Source: Mucilaginibacter kameinonensis
GTDB taxonomy: Bacteria; Bacteroidota; Bacteroidia; Sphingobacteriales; Sphingobacteriaceae
Reading direction: 5' to 3'
NCBI RefSeq assembly: GCF_003675385.1
Contig: NZ_RCWZ01000004.1
Span: forward strand, 620,001 to 684,000
DNA: 64,000 nucleotides
Below are positions 18,861 through 27,648 of this stretch, piece after piece. The notes under the pieces were generated by a model, which made no database searches, was not told the DNA's origin, and saw only the letters and a list, made by a program, of their open reading frames with translations. The stretch's first letter is position 1; the number at the start of each line of letters is the position of its first letter. Both the position numbers and the translations under genes were made by a program.

Positions 18861-20366
18861 TTAAGCCGGCACGGAGCCCTTTATTTTTTTCAGCAGGAAA
18901 TTAATTAACAGGCAGATCATCAAAATCACACCGGCAATTACAACAAACCCGGATAACTCTTTTGAGGCGTTTAACGTTGCCTCGCCCTGGACTCGCCTGA
19001 TCAACCCGGCCCCGTAACTATGAACATAAAAACTGTTAACGTCCATATGGGACGCCAGGTCATTGACTTGCCTTATTCTTTCGGTGTACAATAGATGAGT
19101 GTATATGGCCGTAATGATACCACTTCCAAAAAAATTCCTGATGATGATTACTGTGCCGGAAGCCATAACCAGTCCCTTGATATCAAAGCCCTGTACAGCA
19201 AACAGACCTGCTGCGATATAAAGTATCGCCGTTCCAAACCCTTTAAACAGGGATGGCAATGCGAAACCGGCCATTGCGAAGCTATTGGAGAAACTGTTGT
19301 ACAGCATCATGTAGTAAACGAGAAAGGAAAGGAACCCAAGCATGATCAGCACATCTGTATTCAGCTTAAAATAATACCAGATAAAACAGACTGCACAACC
19401 TGTTATAATCCCAGGGATCATATAAAGGGCTACCGCTGAATTGGTTGCGGCATCATAGCCTAATACCCCTCCGGAAAATGCCGTTTGAAAACTACCGGGC
19501 AGAAAAACACCTAACAATAGGAAGTAAATCAGTCCTTTCCTGAATGTAGCGTGTTGAAACAGGCCGAAATCATACAGGGGGCTTTTAACCGATAATTGTC
19601 GTTTTATAAACAGCAGCATAGTAATTGCCGCAGCTATAAATGCAACAGCGATATTTTTTGATGACAGCCAGTCTTCCACGTGCCCGTTGACTACGGCATA
19701 GTTTAAACACAAAAGAGAAGCCCCGAGCAGGACTAACCCGGGATAGTCAATCCCCTTCAAGGGCAGTTTGTTTTTCAATTCATGGTTCTCTACCAATAAA
19801 ATAACTGACAGAATGCTCAATAATAACAGAACCAGCACTACAATGTAAGCATGCCGCCAGTCATAAAGCGTAGCGATATAGGCGGTCAGCCAGATCAGGA
19901 AATTGATTCCGCAAAGCGCGGTAAAATACACGAACGGATAAATTTTCGTGGCATCGAATTTTTTGTTAGCCCATATCAGCATCCAAATCACATAGAGGTC
20001 AGCCAGTGCCGAGATCTTACAGAATCCAAGAATAAAACATGCAGCTATGAATACCACAGTATTACTGGTGGTTGCACAAATCAGGTTCGTCAAAAACATC
20101 ATAATGAACCCAAATAATACGAGTTGCTTGCTGCTGAACCGGAGCTTTAGCCGATAATGAAAGATCAACCCTAACCCCATGCCGATGTAAACGGCGTTAT
20201 ATGCTTCCGTAAAAGATTCTGCATAAACGCCAAGGTTATTAGCGATCAGGTTGGCGTTCCCAAGGTAGACCCCATTTGCGGATAACACACAAAAAAACAA
20301 TAAAAACAAAACAGGCAACCGGACGTAAGCCGGTACCCATTTATAGAAAAGATCATACAATTCCAT
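18861..20366 (-). CDS. MFS efflux transporter (EmrB/DHA2-like)
   Basis: Inner-membrane drug exporter of 501 residues with about 14 hydrophobic segments, the number expected for the DHA2 drug:H+ antiporter group. It is the last gene of a three-gene operon (TolC-like, HlyD-like, MFS) with 5 bp to the HlyD gene, so it should form an EmrAB-TolC-type tripartite pump across both membranes. Motif signatures are weak in sequence, so the drug range cannot be guessed. The operon has a predicted sigma54-like promoter of the window-wide regulon. Confidence 0.88.
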   Translation of the reverse strand: MELYDLFYKWVPAYVRLPVLFLLFFCVLSANGVYLGNANLIANNLGVYAESFTEAYNAVYIGMGLGLIFHYRLKLRFSSKQLVLFGFIMMFLTNLICATTSNTVVFIAACFILGFCKISALADLYVIWMLIWANKKFDATKIYPFVYFTALCGINFLIWLTAYIATLYDWRHAYIVVLVLLLLSILSVILLVENHELKNKLPLKGIDYPGLVLLGASLLCLNYAVVNGHVEDWLSSKNIAVAFIAAAITMLLFIKRQLSVKSPLYDFGLFQHATFRKGLIYFLLLGVFLPGSFQTAFSGGVLGYDAATNSAVALYMIPGIITGCAVCFIWYYFKLNTDVLIMLGFLSFLVYYMMLYNSFSNSFAMAGFALPSLFKGFGTAILYIAAGLFAVQGFDIKGLVMASGTVIIIRNFFGSGIITAIYTHLLYTERIRQVNDLASHMDVNSFYVHSYGAGLIRRVQGEATLNASKELSGFVVIAGVILMICLLINFLLKKIKGSVPA

Positions 20367-20371
20367 GGCTT

Positions 20372-21442
20372 TCAGTTTTTGTTAAGCCGAACTTCCACGT
20401 TCATGCCGGCTTTCAGTAATTCGATATCATCCTTTTTATTCTCATTGGCCGCCAGCCTGATCTTTACGGGTATACGTTGCTGGACTTTCACGAAGTTTCC
20501 GGTTGAATTGTCAACCGGTATGGCAGAATAGCTTGCGCCTGTAGCTTCGGAGACTGCGGTCACTTTGCCAACAAGTATTTTATCGTTGAAACCGTCGATG
20601 GTTATTTTTACGTTATCGCCGATATGTATTTTACCGATCTGGGTTTCCCGGAAATTAGCGACGACCCATTTGTCATTATTCCGAACGAAGGCCAGCAAGT
20701 TCTGTCCTGCCTGAACCAGTTGGCCCTCTTCGACATTGCGACGGCCTGTATAACCGTCATAAGGAGCAGTGATAACCGTATAAGAAAGGTTTAATCGTGC
20801 CAGATCAACCGCAGCTTCAGCACGTTTTATATCGGCATCATTAACGGTGATACGTGTCCCTACCTCGTTTGTAGATAACGTGGTGGTGTTACGCTGCTTT
20901 TGCAATGCCAGCGTTTGTGCGGCAAGCGCATCGTATTCCGTTTTAACCTGGTCAAATTGCTGCTGGGTAGCGGCGCTGTCCTTGAGCAGGCTTTGATAAC
21001 GTATATAGTTTTGCCTGGCATTCCAGAGCCGGGCTTTAGATGCCGCAATATTAGCCTCCGTAATTCCGATATTACTTTCGGTGGTGGTCCTGGTGGAAGA
21101 GGTAACATTTTTAGCTGCAATTGCGGCTGAATATGATGCTTCCGCCTGTTCCAATGCAATATGGTACTCTCTGTCGTCGATGGTAACCAGGGTATCTCCC
21201 TTTTTTACAAATTGGTGTTCTTCAAACCTCACCTTTTTGATGTACCCGGGAATTCTTACATTCACAGGGTTAATATATTCCTGTACTTGTGCATCATCCG
21301 TATAAGCCTCGCGGCCAAGGTCGAAATAAGTACTGATACCCCAGCCAATAGCCCCGATAACACAAATGGCTAACAGGCAATTGACAATGATGTTTTTTCT
21401 ATTGGGAGTGGGATCGGTGATCCCTGGGTTCATGTCGCTCAT
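20372..21442 (-). CDS. HlyD/EmrA-family periplasmic adaptor
   Basis: Membrane-fusion protein of 356 residues that joins the MFS pump to the TolC channel. One N-terminal membrane helix (about 18-40, IIVNCLLAICVIGAIGWGI), a lipoyl-like beta domain (NVRIPGYIKKVRFEEHQFVK), a long coiled-coil hairpin (about 75-200), and the second lipoyl half with the typical LSYTVITAPYDGYTGRRNVE and GQNLLAFVRNNDKWVVANFRE. It lies 8 bp after the TolC-like gene and 5 bp before the MFS gene. Confidence 0.93.
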   Translation of the reverse strand: MSDMNPGITDPTPNRKNIIVNCLLAICVIGAIGWGISTYFDLGREAYTDDAQVQEYINPVNVRIPGYIKKVRFEEHQFVKKGDTLVTIDDREYHIALEQAEASYSAAIAAKNVTSSTRTTTESNIGITEANIAASKARLWNARQNYIRYQSLLKDSAATQQQFDQVKTEYDALAAQTLALQKQRNTTTLSTNEVGTRITVNDADIKRAEAAVDLARLNLSYTVITAPYDGYTGRRNVEEGQLVQAGQNLLAFVRNNDKWVVANFRETQIGKIHIGDNVKITIDGFNDKILVGKVTAVSEATGASYSAIPVDNSTGNFVKVQQRIPVKIRLAANENKKDDIELLKAGMNVEVRLNKN

Positions 21443-21450
21443 AGGATAAA

Positions 21451-22854
21451 TTAATTAATGTTGCCGGTGGATTGTAATAGTTGATAATAGGTATAGATCG
21501 TGTTAACCTTCGCATTGGTAACCTTTAATTCCGCTTCCAGTTTAGTTGTAGCTGCATCAAGGATATCAGTCAGCAATGCCAATTGATTAAAGTATTTTTT
21601 TTCTACAATACGGTAGTTTTCTTCGGCCGCCCCCAGGTCATGTTCATAGGTTCTGAGGTCTTCCTGTGCCTCCGTATACTTTATATAGGCTGTTGATATG
21701 GCCACCTCCATTTTCTGTCTTGTCAGGGTTTCTGCTGAAGAAGTTTCTTCCAGCTGGATTTTTGCAGCCTTAATTTTACGGGGCGACTGATAAATGGAAG
21801 AGATATTATATTTGAGTGAAATACCAGCCTCCCAGACATTGTAAAAAACATCTTCTTTTGGGTCGCTGTAGGTATATGGCCGCTGCAGGTCGGTGCCTGT
21901 AAATAAGCTTAATTCAGGGTAACGGTCACTACCTGCAATTTTCACGTTCAGTTCCGCTACCTTTTTTTGGCTACCTGCAATTTTGAGATCATGATTGCCG
22001 GAATAGCCGGATTGTATGAAATAAGACATCGATTGCTGGTCGATCTTTTTCTCCAGCAAGGTGGTGTCCGGAGCCAGGCTATTGGTATCCGGTTGCCCGG
22101 TAACCATGTTCAGGTGCCTGTTTTGAATAACGATATTGTCATCAATTTGGCGGATAGCTAATTGCAGGTCGGATATGGTCAAGGTAGTACGCAGTACATC
22201 ATTTTGGGTAACCATACCCTGTTTTTGCATGGTCTGAATATTCTTCAACCGGTATCTCGCCAGTTTCAGGTTACTTGAAAAAACCTTGCGCTGGTCGATT
22301 AAGCGGTAAATGTCCAGATATTGTGCAGCGACAAGGAATTTGATATCAGTGGTGTTCTTATCGACATTCAGCTGAGCGATCTGTTCTTCAATGGTTGATC
22401 GGCGAAGATTGTTGTTGACGAGGTTGCCTTTAAAAATAATTTCACCTGCAATTACAGAAAAGTCAGTATACTGATGCGGAATAGGGGCAACCAGGTGTTT
22501 GGAAAAACTGGGGGTCCAGATATCGGCGTTACTGATGTAGCCGTAATCAATTTTCGTAGAAACCGATGGTAGTTTATCTAATTCGCGCACCGAAGTGACC
22601 TGACGGGCCAGGTCAGCATTTTGCGCAGCTATTTTCAGTTGTACGCTGTTGGCGACAGCCATTTTGAAAACATCCGGCAGGCTCGTAATTTTATTAGACG
22701 CAGTATCCTGAGCCGAAACCTGCAGGGACGCAGTCAGTAAAGAGGTAAATAAAAGCCCCCCTTTGAGAAGTATTGCGTAAGTACAAGGACGAAATAATCC
22801 CGGTACCCAGCGTTTAAGGTGATGATAACGATTTAAAAATATTTTTTCCTTCAT
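21451..22854 (-). CDS. TolC-family outer-membrane channel protein
   Basis: Outer-membrane efflux protein of 467 residues, first gene of the pump operon. A long N-terminus carries the signal peptide (AILLKGGLLFTSLLTASLQVSAQ). The two OEP repeats show the usual long amphipathic helices (for example DVLRTTLTISDLQLAIRQID and SAETLTRQKMEVAISTAYIK). It would form the trimeric duct of an EmrAB-TolC-like system. The promoter region upstream contains regulon element 3 with a predicted 78-nt leader. Confidence 0.92.
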   Translation of the reverse strand: MKEKIFLNRYHHLKRWVPGLFRPCTYAILLKGGLLFTSLLTASLQVSAQDTASNKITSLPDVFKMAVANSVQLKIAAQNADLARQVTSVRELDKLPSVSTKIDYGYISNADIWTPSFSKHLVAPIPHQYTDFSVIAGEIIFKGNLVNNNLRRSTIEEQIAQLNVDKNTTDIKFLVAAQYLDIYRLIDQRKVFSSNLKLARYRLKNIQTMQKQGMVTQNDVLRTTLTISDLQLAIRQIDDNIVIQNRHLNMVTGQPDTNSLAPDTTLLEKKIDQQSMSYFIQSGYSGNHDLKIAGSQKKVAELNVKIAGSDRYPELSLFTGTDLQRPYTYSDPKEDVFYNVWEAGISLKYNISSIYQSPRKIKAAKIQLEETSSAETLTRQKMEVAISTAYIKYTEAQEDLRTYEHDLGAAEENYRIVEKKYFNQLALLTDILDAATTKLEAELKVTNAKVNTIYTYYQLLQSTGNIN

Positions 22855-22943
22855 ATCTCCGGTTAATTAAGGATGAGCGATAATCCAACGGCCTTCGCGA
22901 GGTCACACCAGACCAGGGATGTTCGCCATTTGATGGTCTATTT

Positions 22944-23055
22944 GCCAACACCATTCCCATTATCAATTAGTTGATTTTCAAGTAATTGAAATTTTTACCT
23001 TTTCTATATTTTACGTTATTTAGTTAATCATCCCGGATTATCAGCGAAATTCAGC
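22944..23055 (-). promoter_or_regulatory. Regulon element 3: promoter of the efflux operon
   Basis: Minus strand: upstream box GCTGAATTTCGCTG (23055-23042), core dyad AACTAAATAACGTA (23025-23012), and GGAATGGTGTTGGC (22957-22944), a GG-N10-GC element. Box spacing 30 bp; core centre to GG 61.5 bp. Confidence 0.75.
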
Positions 23056-23137
23056 AACATATCATATTTGGAAAAGGGTCAGGATGGATTGATCAACGGA
23101 ACACGCTTGTAGTAAATGATTTAATTGTTACGCTTCT

Positions 23138-24199
23138 TCAAGCAGTAAGCACAGGCAGGGAAAAGAAAAAAGACGAACCACAGTTTTTGTTCCTGATCGC
23201 TCTGACCGTCCCCCCGTGGCGTTCCACTATATTTTTTACCAGATATAATCCCAGGCCTTTATTATGACGGCTTTTCTCTTTTGCCGCGCCGCTATAATAT
23301 TTATCAAAAATCAATTCTTCAGAACCATCCGGAATACCGCTTCCCCGGTCTATCACAGATACTTCAACGTGATGGGATCCATTTACCAAGGCAACGGTAA
23401 TTGGTGTTCCCATTGGCGAATGGGTCACGGCGTTGGTGATGTAATTGATAAAAACCTGTATGATCTTGAACTTATCAGCTTTGACCAGGCAAGGACTATG
23501 GTTTACTTTGACAAAACGGTGGTAACGATGGATCAACCCCATCTCTGTCAAAAGCACATCCACTAACTTGTTCAAATCAAATACGGAAGCATTAAGCTGT
23601 TGCTGCCTACTTTTTCCTGACGTAGTAAGGTATTCTTCCATCAGTGTGGTCATGCCGTTCAGGTGCGTTTCCGCGTTCCTTAAAAAATTCACAGCTGCAT
23701 TATTTTCGTCCTTTGCCAGCATTTTAATGGCCAATTGAGTATTTAAAACAGCAATAGTAAGCGGGTTCCGTAACTCGTGGCTGATTACGGACAGTCCAAA
23801 ATTCTCTTCGCATACTTTTTGAGAAATATCCTGGACCGTTCCCGCCATCTCCTCTACTTTACCCCATTGCCGTTGTACAGGCATGCCAATAATTTTCAGC
23901 CACTTTTCCTCACCATTGGTGAGCGTTACCTGTATAATAGCTTCCAAAGCAGAAATATTGGAAACCGCGTAGCAATAATCACGCATAAGCCGGATGAGAT
24001 GGTCTTTTCTGATGGTCCGCAACATGACCATTTCATCCCCGTTGCGTCGCGGATTATCGGCGCCTAACATTTTCTTCAAATTGTTACATGCAGACAATTT
24101 TGTCCCATTTATGACGATCCGCCAGTGACCACAATCTGATTTTCGGGAACGGATTGTTCTGTTTTGCAGATTTATCAGCGTCGATTGACTTTTTTTCAT
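23138..24199 (-). CDS. Soluble PAS-type sensor histidine kinase (HisKA)
   Basis: Cytoplasmic histidine kinase of 353 residues with no membrane helix. The N-terminal 130 residues look like a PAS domain with PAC end (VTLTNGEEKWLKIIGMPVQ...GTVQDISQK). The phosphoacceptor His is H141 in SHELRNPLTIAVLNTQLA, a classical HisKA box unlike the HisKA_2 kinases elsewhere in the window. HATPase_c follows with N box INYITNAVTHSP, G1 DRGSGIPD and G2 NKGLGLYLVKNIVERHGG. No receiver gene is adjacent. A regulon element of the second (CGACAT) type sits 64-177 bp upstream. Confidence 0.92.
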   Translation of the reverse strand: MKKSQSTLINLQNRTIRSRKSDCGHWRIVINGTKLSACNNLKKMLGADNPRRNGDEMVMLRTIRKDHLIRLMRDYCYAVSNISALEAIIQVTLTNGEEKWLKIIGMPVQRQWGKVEEMAGTVQDISQKVCEENFGLSVISHELRNPLTIAVLNTQLAIKMLAKDENNAAVNFLRNAETHLNGMTTLMEEYLTTSGKSRQQQLNASVFDLNKLVDVLLTEMGLIHRYHRFVKVNHSPCLVKADKFKIIQVFINYITNAVTHSPMGTPITVALVNGSHHVEVSVIDRGSGIPDGSEELIFDKYYSGAAKEKSRHNKGLGLYLVKNIVERHGGTVRAIRNKNCGSSFFFSLPVLTA

Positions 24200-24262
24200 A
24201 ATAACGATGACTTAAAAGTGAAATGAATAACATGGAATGCTTGGATCTTTAAGTACCAGTTT

Positions 24263-24376
24263 TCAATTTACAGACCAAAAATATTTTAGATTGATTGCCA
24301 ATCTATTACCCAAAACAGGCAAAACCGGCGATCAGCGACATGCCGTTTTTCAACCAAAACACGGCGCTTTGCCGTT
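24263..24376 (-). promoter_or_regulatory. Regulon element 4: promoter of the PAS kinase gene
   Basis: Minus strand: upstream dyad AACGGCAAAGCGCC (24376-24363), core dyad AACGGCATGTCGCT (24348-24335), and GGTCTGTAAATTGA (24276-24263). Boxes are 28 bp apart and core centre to GG is 65.5 bp. The 20 bp around the core match the site before the kinase at 30665 in 18 of 20 positions. Predicted leader about 52 nt. Confidence 0.66.
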
Positions 24377-24435
24377 AACATCAACCCGATGTTTCCGGAT
24401 GATTTTTATTTGAAAGAACGGAAAGCTGACAGGAA

Positions 24436-24702
24436 GAATGGGTTTATGTTTTCAAGAATCAATGAGAAGTAAAACTTTAACAAGAAGCCCCCGGTTTCGA
24501 TCTCTTTAAAAGAGACTGGTGAACAATTAACACTTATCATTTCGGACAATGGCAAAGGCTCTATTATAGGGTACATTAAAAGCAAAACCCCTTTCGGACT
24601 TGACTGGTAAAGGGACTGGCTGAAGACCTTGGCGGAATGCTGGACATTTCCAGCGATAAAAGGGAAGAAGCATCAGATTGGTTTTTAAACCGGGGCAATT
24701 AA
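24436..24702 (+). pseudogene. Remnant of a HisKA_2-type histidine kinase (HATPase_c end)
   Basis: A degraded C-terminal kinase fragment. From about 24490 the frame reads PVSISLKETGEQLTLIISDN followed by GKG (the G1 box), then FGL; a frameshift near 24598-24610 is needed to continue as LVKGLAEDLGGMLDISS. The order and wording match the kinase at 1-2133 (PVIKIALKKTGKELEMTIRDN, then LVKGLTKDLGGKLSI). Upstream sequence only vaguely recalls the N box (VYVFK). The body of the gene is gone. It is not expressed as a functional kinase. Confidence 0.75.
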
Positions 24703-24707
24703 ATACC

Positions 24708-24819
24708 GACGATAATTCGCAGACTATTTCATCGATTTACTAAATAACGTCAGGTTTCAAAACGAACATTACTTCAAATCACTGATTTCAAATCAATTGA
24801 CTTAAGGAATAGTCTTAGA
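24708..24819 (+). promoter_or_regulatory. Regulon element 5: promoter of the secreted esterase gene
   Basis: Upstream box GACGATAATTCGCA (24708-24721), core dyad TACTAAATAACGTC (24738-24751), and GGAATAGTCTTAGA (24806-24819). Spacing 30 bp and 61.5 bp. Predicted leader about 32 nt to the ATG at 24863. It starts 6 bp after the kinase remnant. Confidence 0.68.
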
Positions 24820-24862
24820 CAAGAGCTTTAAGATACGTGATAAATAGCATTTTTCTTAACTC

Positions 24863-26119
24863 ATGAGCCATTACCTTTGCAAATCCTTATTTCTCTTGTG
24901 TTTTTTTGTAAACCAGGTGTGCGCGCAGTCTATTTCAGATGGAAATATAACAATTGGAAAAGAGGAACGCCTGCACTCAAAGATTTTAAATGAGGACCAG
25001 ACTTATTGGGTCAGCCTGCCCTTAAACTATGATAATCCAAAGTTTGCCTCAGCCAAATTTCCTGTTATTTATGTACTGGATGGGGATGCAAATTTTGCGA
25101 CCGTCAGCGCGATGATCCGACAGCTCAGTGTGAGGAATGGGAACTCTATTCTTCCAGAGGCAATAGTGATTGGTGTAATGAACAACCATCGATCCCGGGA
25201 TTTTACTCCTTACAGTTCATCCTTCTGGTTATATGATACTCCCCCCCCATTTAATCACAGCGGAGGAGGAGAAAATTTCACGACTTATTTGTCTGAAGAA
25301 TTAATTCCTCATATTGATTCAGCCTATCATACCGCGCCTTACCGGGTATTGATTGGCCATTCTCTTGGCGGATTAGCAGCAACCAATGTCCTGGTCCACC
25401 ACCAGTCCATGTTTAATGGGTATATTATAATTGATCCCAGTCTTTGGTTTGACAATCAAATCTTTCTAAAAAAGTCATTGGACGTTCTGCGAAAAGGCCA
25501 ATTCAGTGGTATAAGCTTATATCTTGGCATTGCCAACAACCTGTCGCCTGGTATGGACACCTTACAAATGATGAAAGATACCGCGCGAAAGAATTTGCAT
25601 ATGCGGTCCATATTCCGTTTCAAAAATACCTTACTTAATATTCATGGGAATGGGCTTCGTTTCAAATATCTGTACTACCGAAACGATACACACATGAGTA
25701 TACCCATGATTGCCGAATATGATGGCCTTCGGTTTTTGTTTGATTTTTACCGCTTACCAGGCAGTGTCGAACAAACATTTTTCGATCCGCAAAATCATGA
25801 TGACCCGGGACAGGTTATTTCCCGGCATTTTGAAAAAGTTTCCCGGGTATTAGGTTACCGTGTTCTTCCACCCGAAAGCCTGGTAAACCTTTTTGCCAAC
25901 ACCATGCAGAACTATTATCTCCCGGATAAAGCGCTCCGGTTGTACCTACTGAACACACAGGATTATCCGCAAAGTTATGGAGCCTGGGAGAGCCTCGGGG
26001 ATTATTACGTTCAGCAGAAAAGATATCAGGAAGCTATCCAATCGTACCAACATGCCTTGAAATTGAATGCACCAAAGAAAGTTGAAGATAAGATCAGCGC
26101 GTTAGAAAAGGTCAACTGA
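24863..26119 (+). CDS. Secreted esterase (EstD/Fes-like alpha/beta hydrolase) with C-terminal TPR
   Basis: Exported hydrolase of 418 residues. Signal peptide SLFLLCFFVNQVCAQ; alpha/beta fold of the putative-esterase family (PF00756 type) with nucleophile S167 in LIGHSLGGLAA, and a likely His in YYRNDTHMSIPMIA. After about residue 345 a TPR unit follows (AWESLGDYYVQQKRYQEAIQ). Proteins of this architecture are common in Bacteroidota; substrates range from siderophore esters to acyl esters, so none is assigned. The gene is monocistronic and is preceded by regulon element 5. Confidence 0.85.
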   Translation: MSHYLCKSLFLLCFFVNQVCAQSISDGNITIGKEERLHSKILNEDQTYWVSLPLNYDNPKFASAKFPVIYVLDGDANFATVSAMIRQLSVRNGNSILPEAIVIGVMNNHRSRDFTPYSSSFWLYDTPPPFNHSGGGENFTTYLSEELIPHIDSAYHTAPYRVLIGHSLGGLAATNVLVHHQSMFNGYIIIDPSLWFDNQIFLKKSLDVLRKGQFSGISLYLGIANNLSPGMDTLQMMKDTARKNLHMRSIFRFKNTLLNIHGNGLRFKYLYYRNDTHMSIPMIAEYDGLRFLFDFYRLPGSVEQTFFDPQNHDDPGQVISRHFEKVSRVLGYRVLPPESLVNLFANTMQNYYLPDKALRLYLLNTQDYPQSYGAWESLGDYYVQQKRYQEAIQSYQHALKLNAPKKVEDKISALEKVN

Positions 26120-26162
26120 TTCAAACGTTATCCCTTTTGCTATCGCCATCGGTACCGAACTA

Positions 26163-26276
26163 AGCCATATTTGGTTTATTAAACCGCGGATAAACGGAAT
26201 GACGCTTTGTCCAGTTGCAATGCATCTATCCATACGCCTGATTTTCAACAAATTCTCACTTTGGCACAGCGAATGA
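26163..26276 (+). promoter_or_regulatory. Regulon element 6: promoter of the HSL-type hydrolase gene
   Basis: Upstream dyad AGCCATATTTGGTT (26163-26176), core dyad AACGGAATGACGCT (26193-26206), and GGCACAGCGAATGA (26263-26276). Boxes exactly 30 bp apart; core centre to GG 63.5 bp. The -24 part TTGGCAC equals the sigma54 consensus. Confidence 0.65.
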
Positions 26277-26387
26277 ATAGATTTTACGGGATCAACAACA
26301 ATGGCGGTGTAGATAAGGACAATAAATCAAGGCTCAATTCAGACAGTAGTTTACGGACAGAAAATAATAGAAAATAAATACAACACT

Positions 26388-27434
26388 ATGAAAACGTACA
26401 TATTAATAAAGAGCGTCGTCCTTACTTGGGTACTTACCTTTGCGTATAACCTGAATGTTCAGGCCCAGGATCTCGACCCCTCTACGGATCCACATATCGA
26501 TAGCCATATCAGGCCGTTCCTAAAAGCCGTCAACCGAAGTGCCGGTGCTTCACTGGAAAAAATTACTGCTGCTGCTGCCCGCGCTGGTCAGGCCAGATCG
26601 CAGGCCTCGGTCAAAGTCGACCTCTCCGGAATTAATGTGAGTGAAAAAACAATTAACGCCGGTGGGCAGGACATTACAATCAATATTGTAAAACCTGCCG
26701 ATTCCAAAGGCAAACTACCGGTATTCATGTTCTTTCATGGCGGCGGCTGGGTCTTGGGAGATCTCCCGACACATGAACGCCTCGTGAGAGACCTCGTCGT
26801 TGAGTCCGGTGCAGCAGCCGTTTTTGTAAACTATTCCCGCTCCCCGGAAGTGCATTTCCCTGTGGCTATCAATCAGGCTTATGCCGCTACGGCCTGGGTA
26901 GCCGAACACGGCGACCAAATCGGAGTTGACGGTAAAAAAATGGCGGTCGCAGGAAATAGCGCAGGAGGCAATATAACCGCAGTGGTGGCGCTGATGGCTA
27001 AAGATAACCATGGTCCCGAAATTAAACTTCAGATCCTGATGTGGCCTGTAACCGATTCAAATTTCGATGATGAGTCCTATAAAAAATTTGGAACAGGACG
27101 CTTCCTGACGAAGAAAGCAATGATCTGGTTCTGGGACAGTTACACAACCAATCAGGATGACCGGGATAATATATACGCGTCCCCTTTACGTGCAACGACA
27201 GAACAACTTCGCGGATTACCCCCCGCATTGGTTCAAACAGCCGAAAACGATGTACTAAGAGACGAAGGCGAAGCTTATGCCCGGAAACTTGACGAAGCAG
27301 GTGTACCGACAACTTGTACCCGCTATGATGGAATGATCCACGACTGGGGCGCCATTAACCAACTGGCAGAAATACCTGCAACAAGATCAATGATCCATCA
27401 GGCTGCAGGGCAACTCAAAGAAGCATTAAAGTAA
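26388..27434 (+). CDS. Secreted alpha/beta hydrolase of the hormone-sensitive-lipase family
   Basis: Exported carboxylesterase/lipase of 348 residues. Signal peptide (about 1-27, ending VQAQD). The HSL oxyanion motif HGGGW is at 117-121 and the nucleophile S191 lies in AGNSAGGN; the Asp and His of the triad are likely in DVLRDEGEAYA and DGMIHDWGAIN. It should hydrolyse short-chain acyl esters in the periplasm. Single-gene unit, with regulon element 6 upstream and a predicted leader of about 100 nt. It is convergent with the sigma54 regulator gene that follows. Confidence 0.9.
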   Translation: MKTYILIKSVVLTWVLTFAYNLNVQAQDLDPSTDPHIDSHIRPFLKAVNRSAGASLEKITAAAARAGQARSQASVKVDLSGINVSEKTINAGGQDITINIVKPADSKGKLPVFMFFHGGGWVLGDLPTHERLVRDLVVESGAAAVFVNYSRSPEVHFPVAINQAYAATAWVAEHGDQIGVDGKKMAVAGNSAGGNITAVVALMAKDNHGPEIKLQILMWPVTDSNFDDESYKKFGTGRFLTKKAMIWFWDSYTTNQDDRDNIYASPLRATTEQLRGLPPALVQTAENDVLRDEGEAYARKLDEAGVPTTCTRYDGMIHDWGAINQLAEIPATRSMIHQAAGQLKEALK

Positions 27435-27648
27435 AGAGGCTTTTCATATTTGTCATGCTGCCTAAATAAAGAGGGATGATACCATTTACATAATCGCCGG
27501 ATCATCCATCCTTTATCATATATAATATACTGACCGTTTCGTGTAAAACGAACAGACATTCGTTCAATTAAAAGTTTGTATCATTTCTCGGTCCTAAAAG
27601 AAAGCTTATTAAGTAACCTTGTTCGTTCGGCTTATGCTAATTGTCTGC

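Larger units (their letters stand above)
24200..24862. other. Divergent intergenic region with two promoters and a kinase remnant
   Basis: Contains regulon element 4 facing left (24263-24376), a decayed kinase tail on the + strand (24436-24702) and regulon element 5 facing right (24708-24819). No intact gene is visible. Confidence 0.7.

Noticed and set aside
27474..27507. Hairpin GGATGAT/ATCATCC between two convergent genes
   Set aside because: Loop of 20 nt and no clear T tract on either strand; too weak to list as a terminator.
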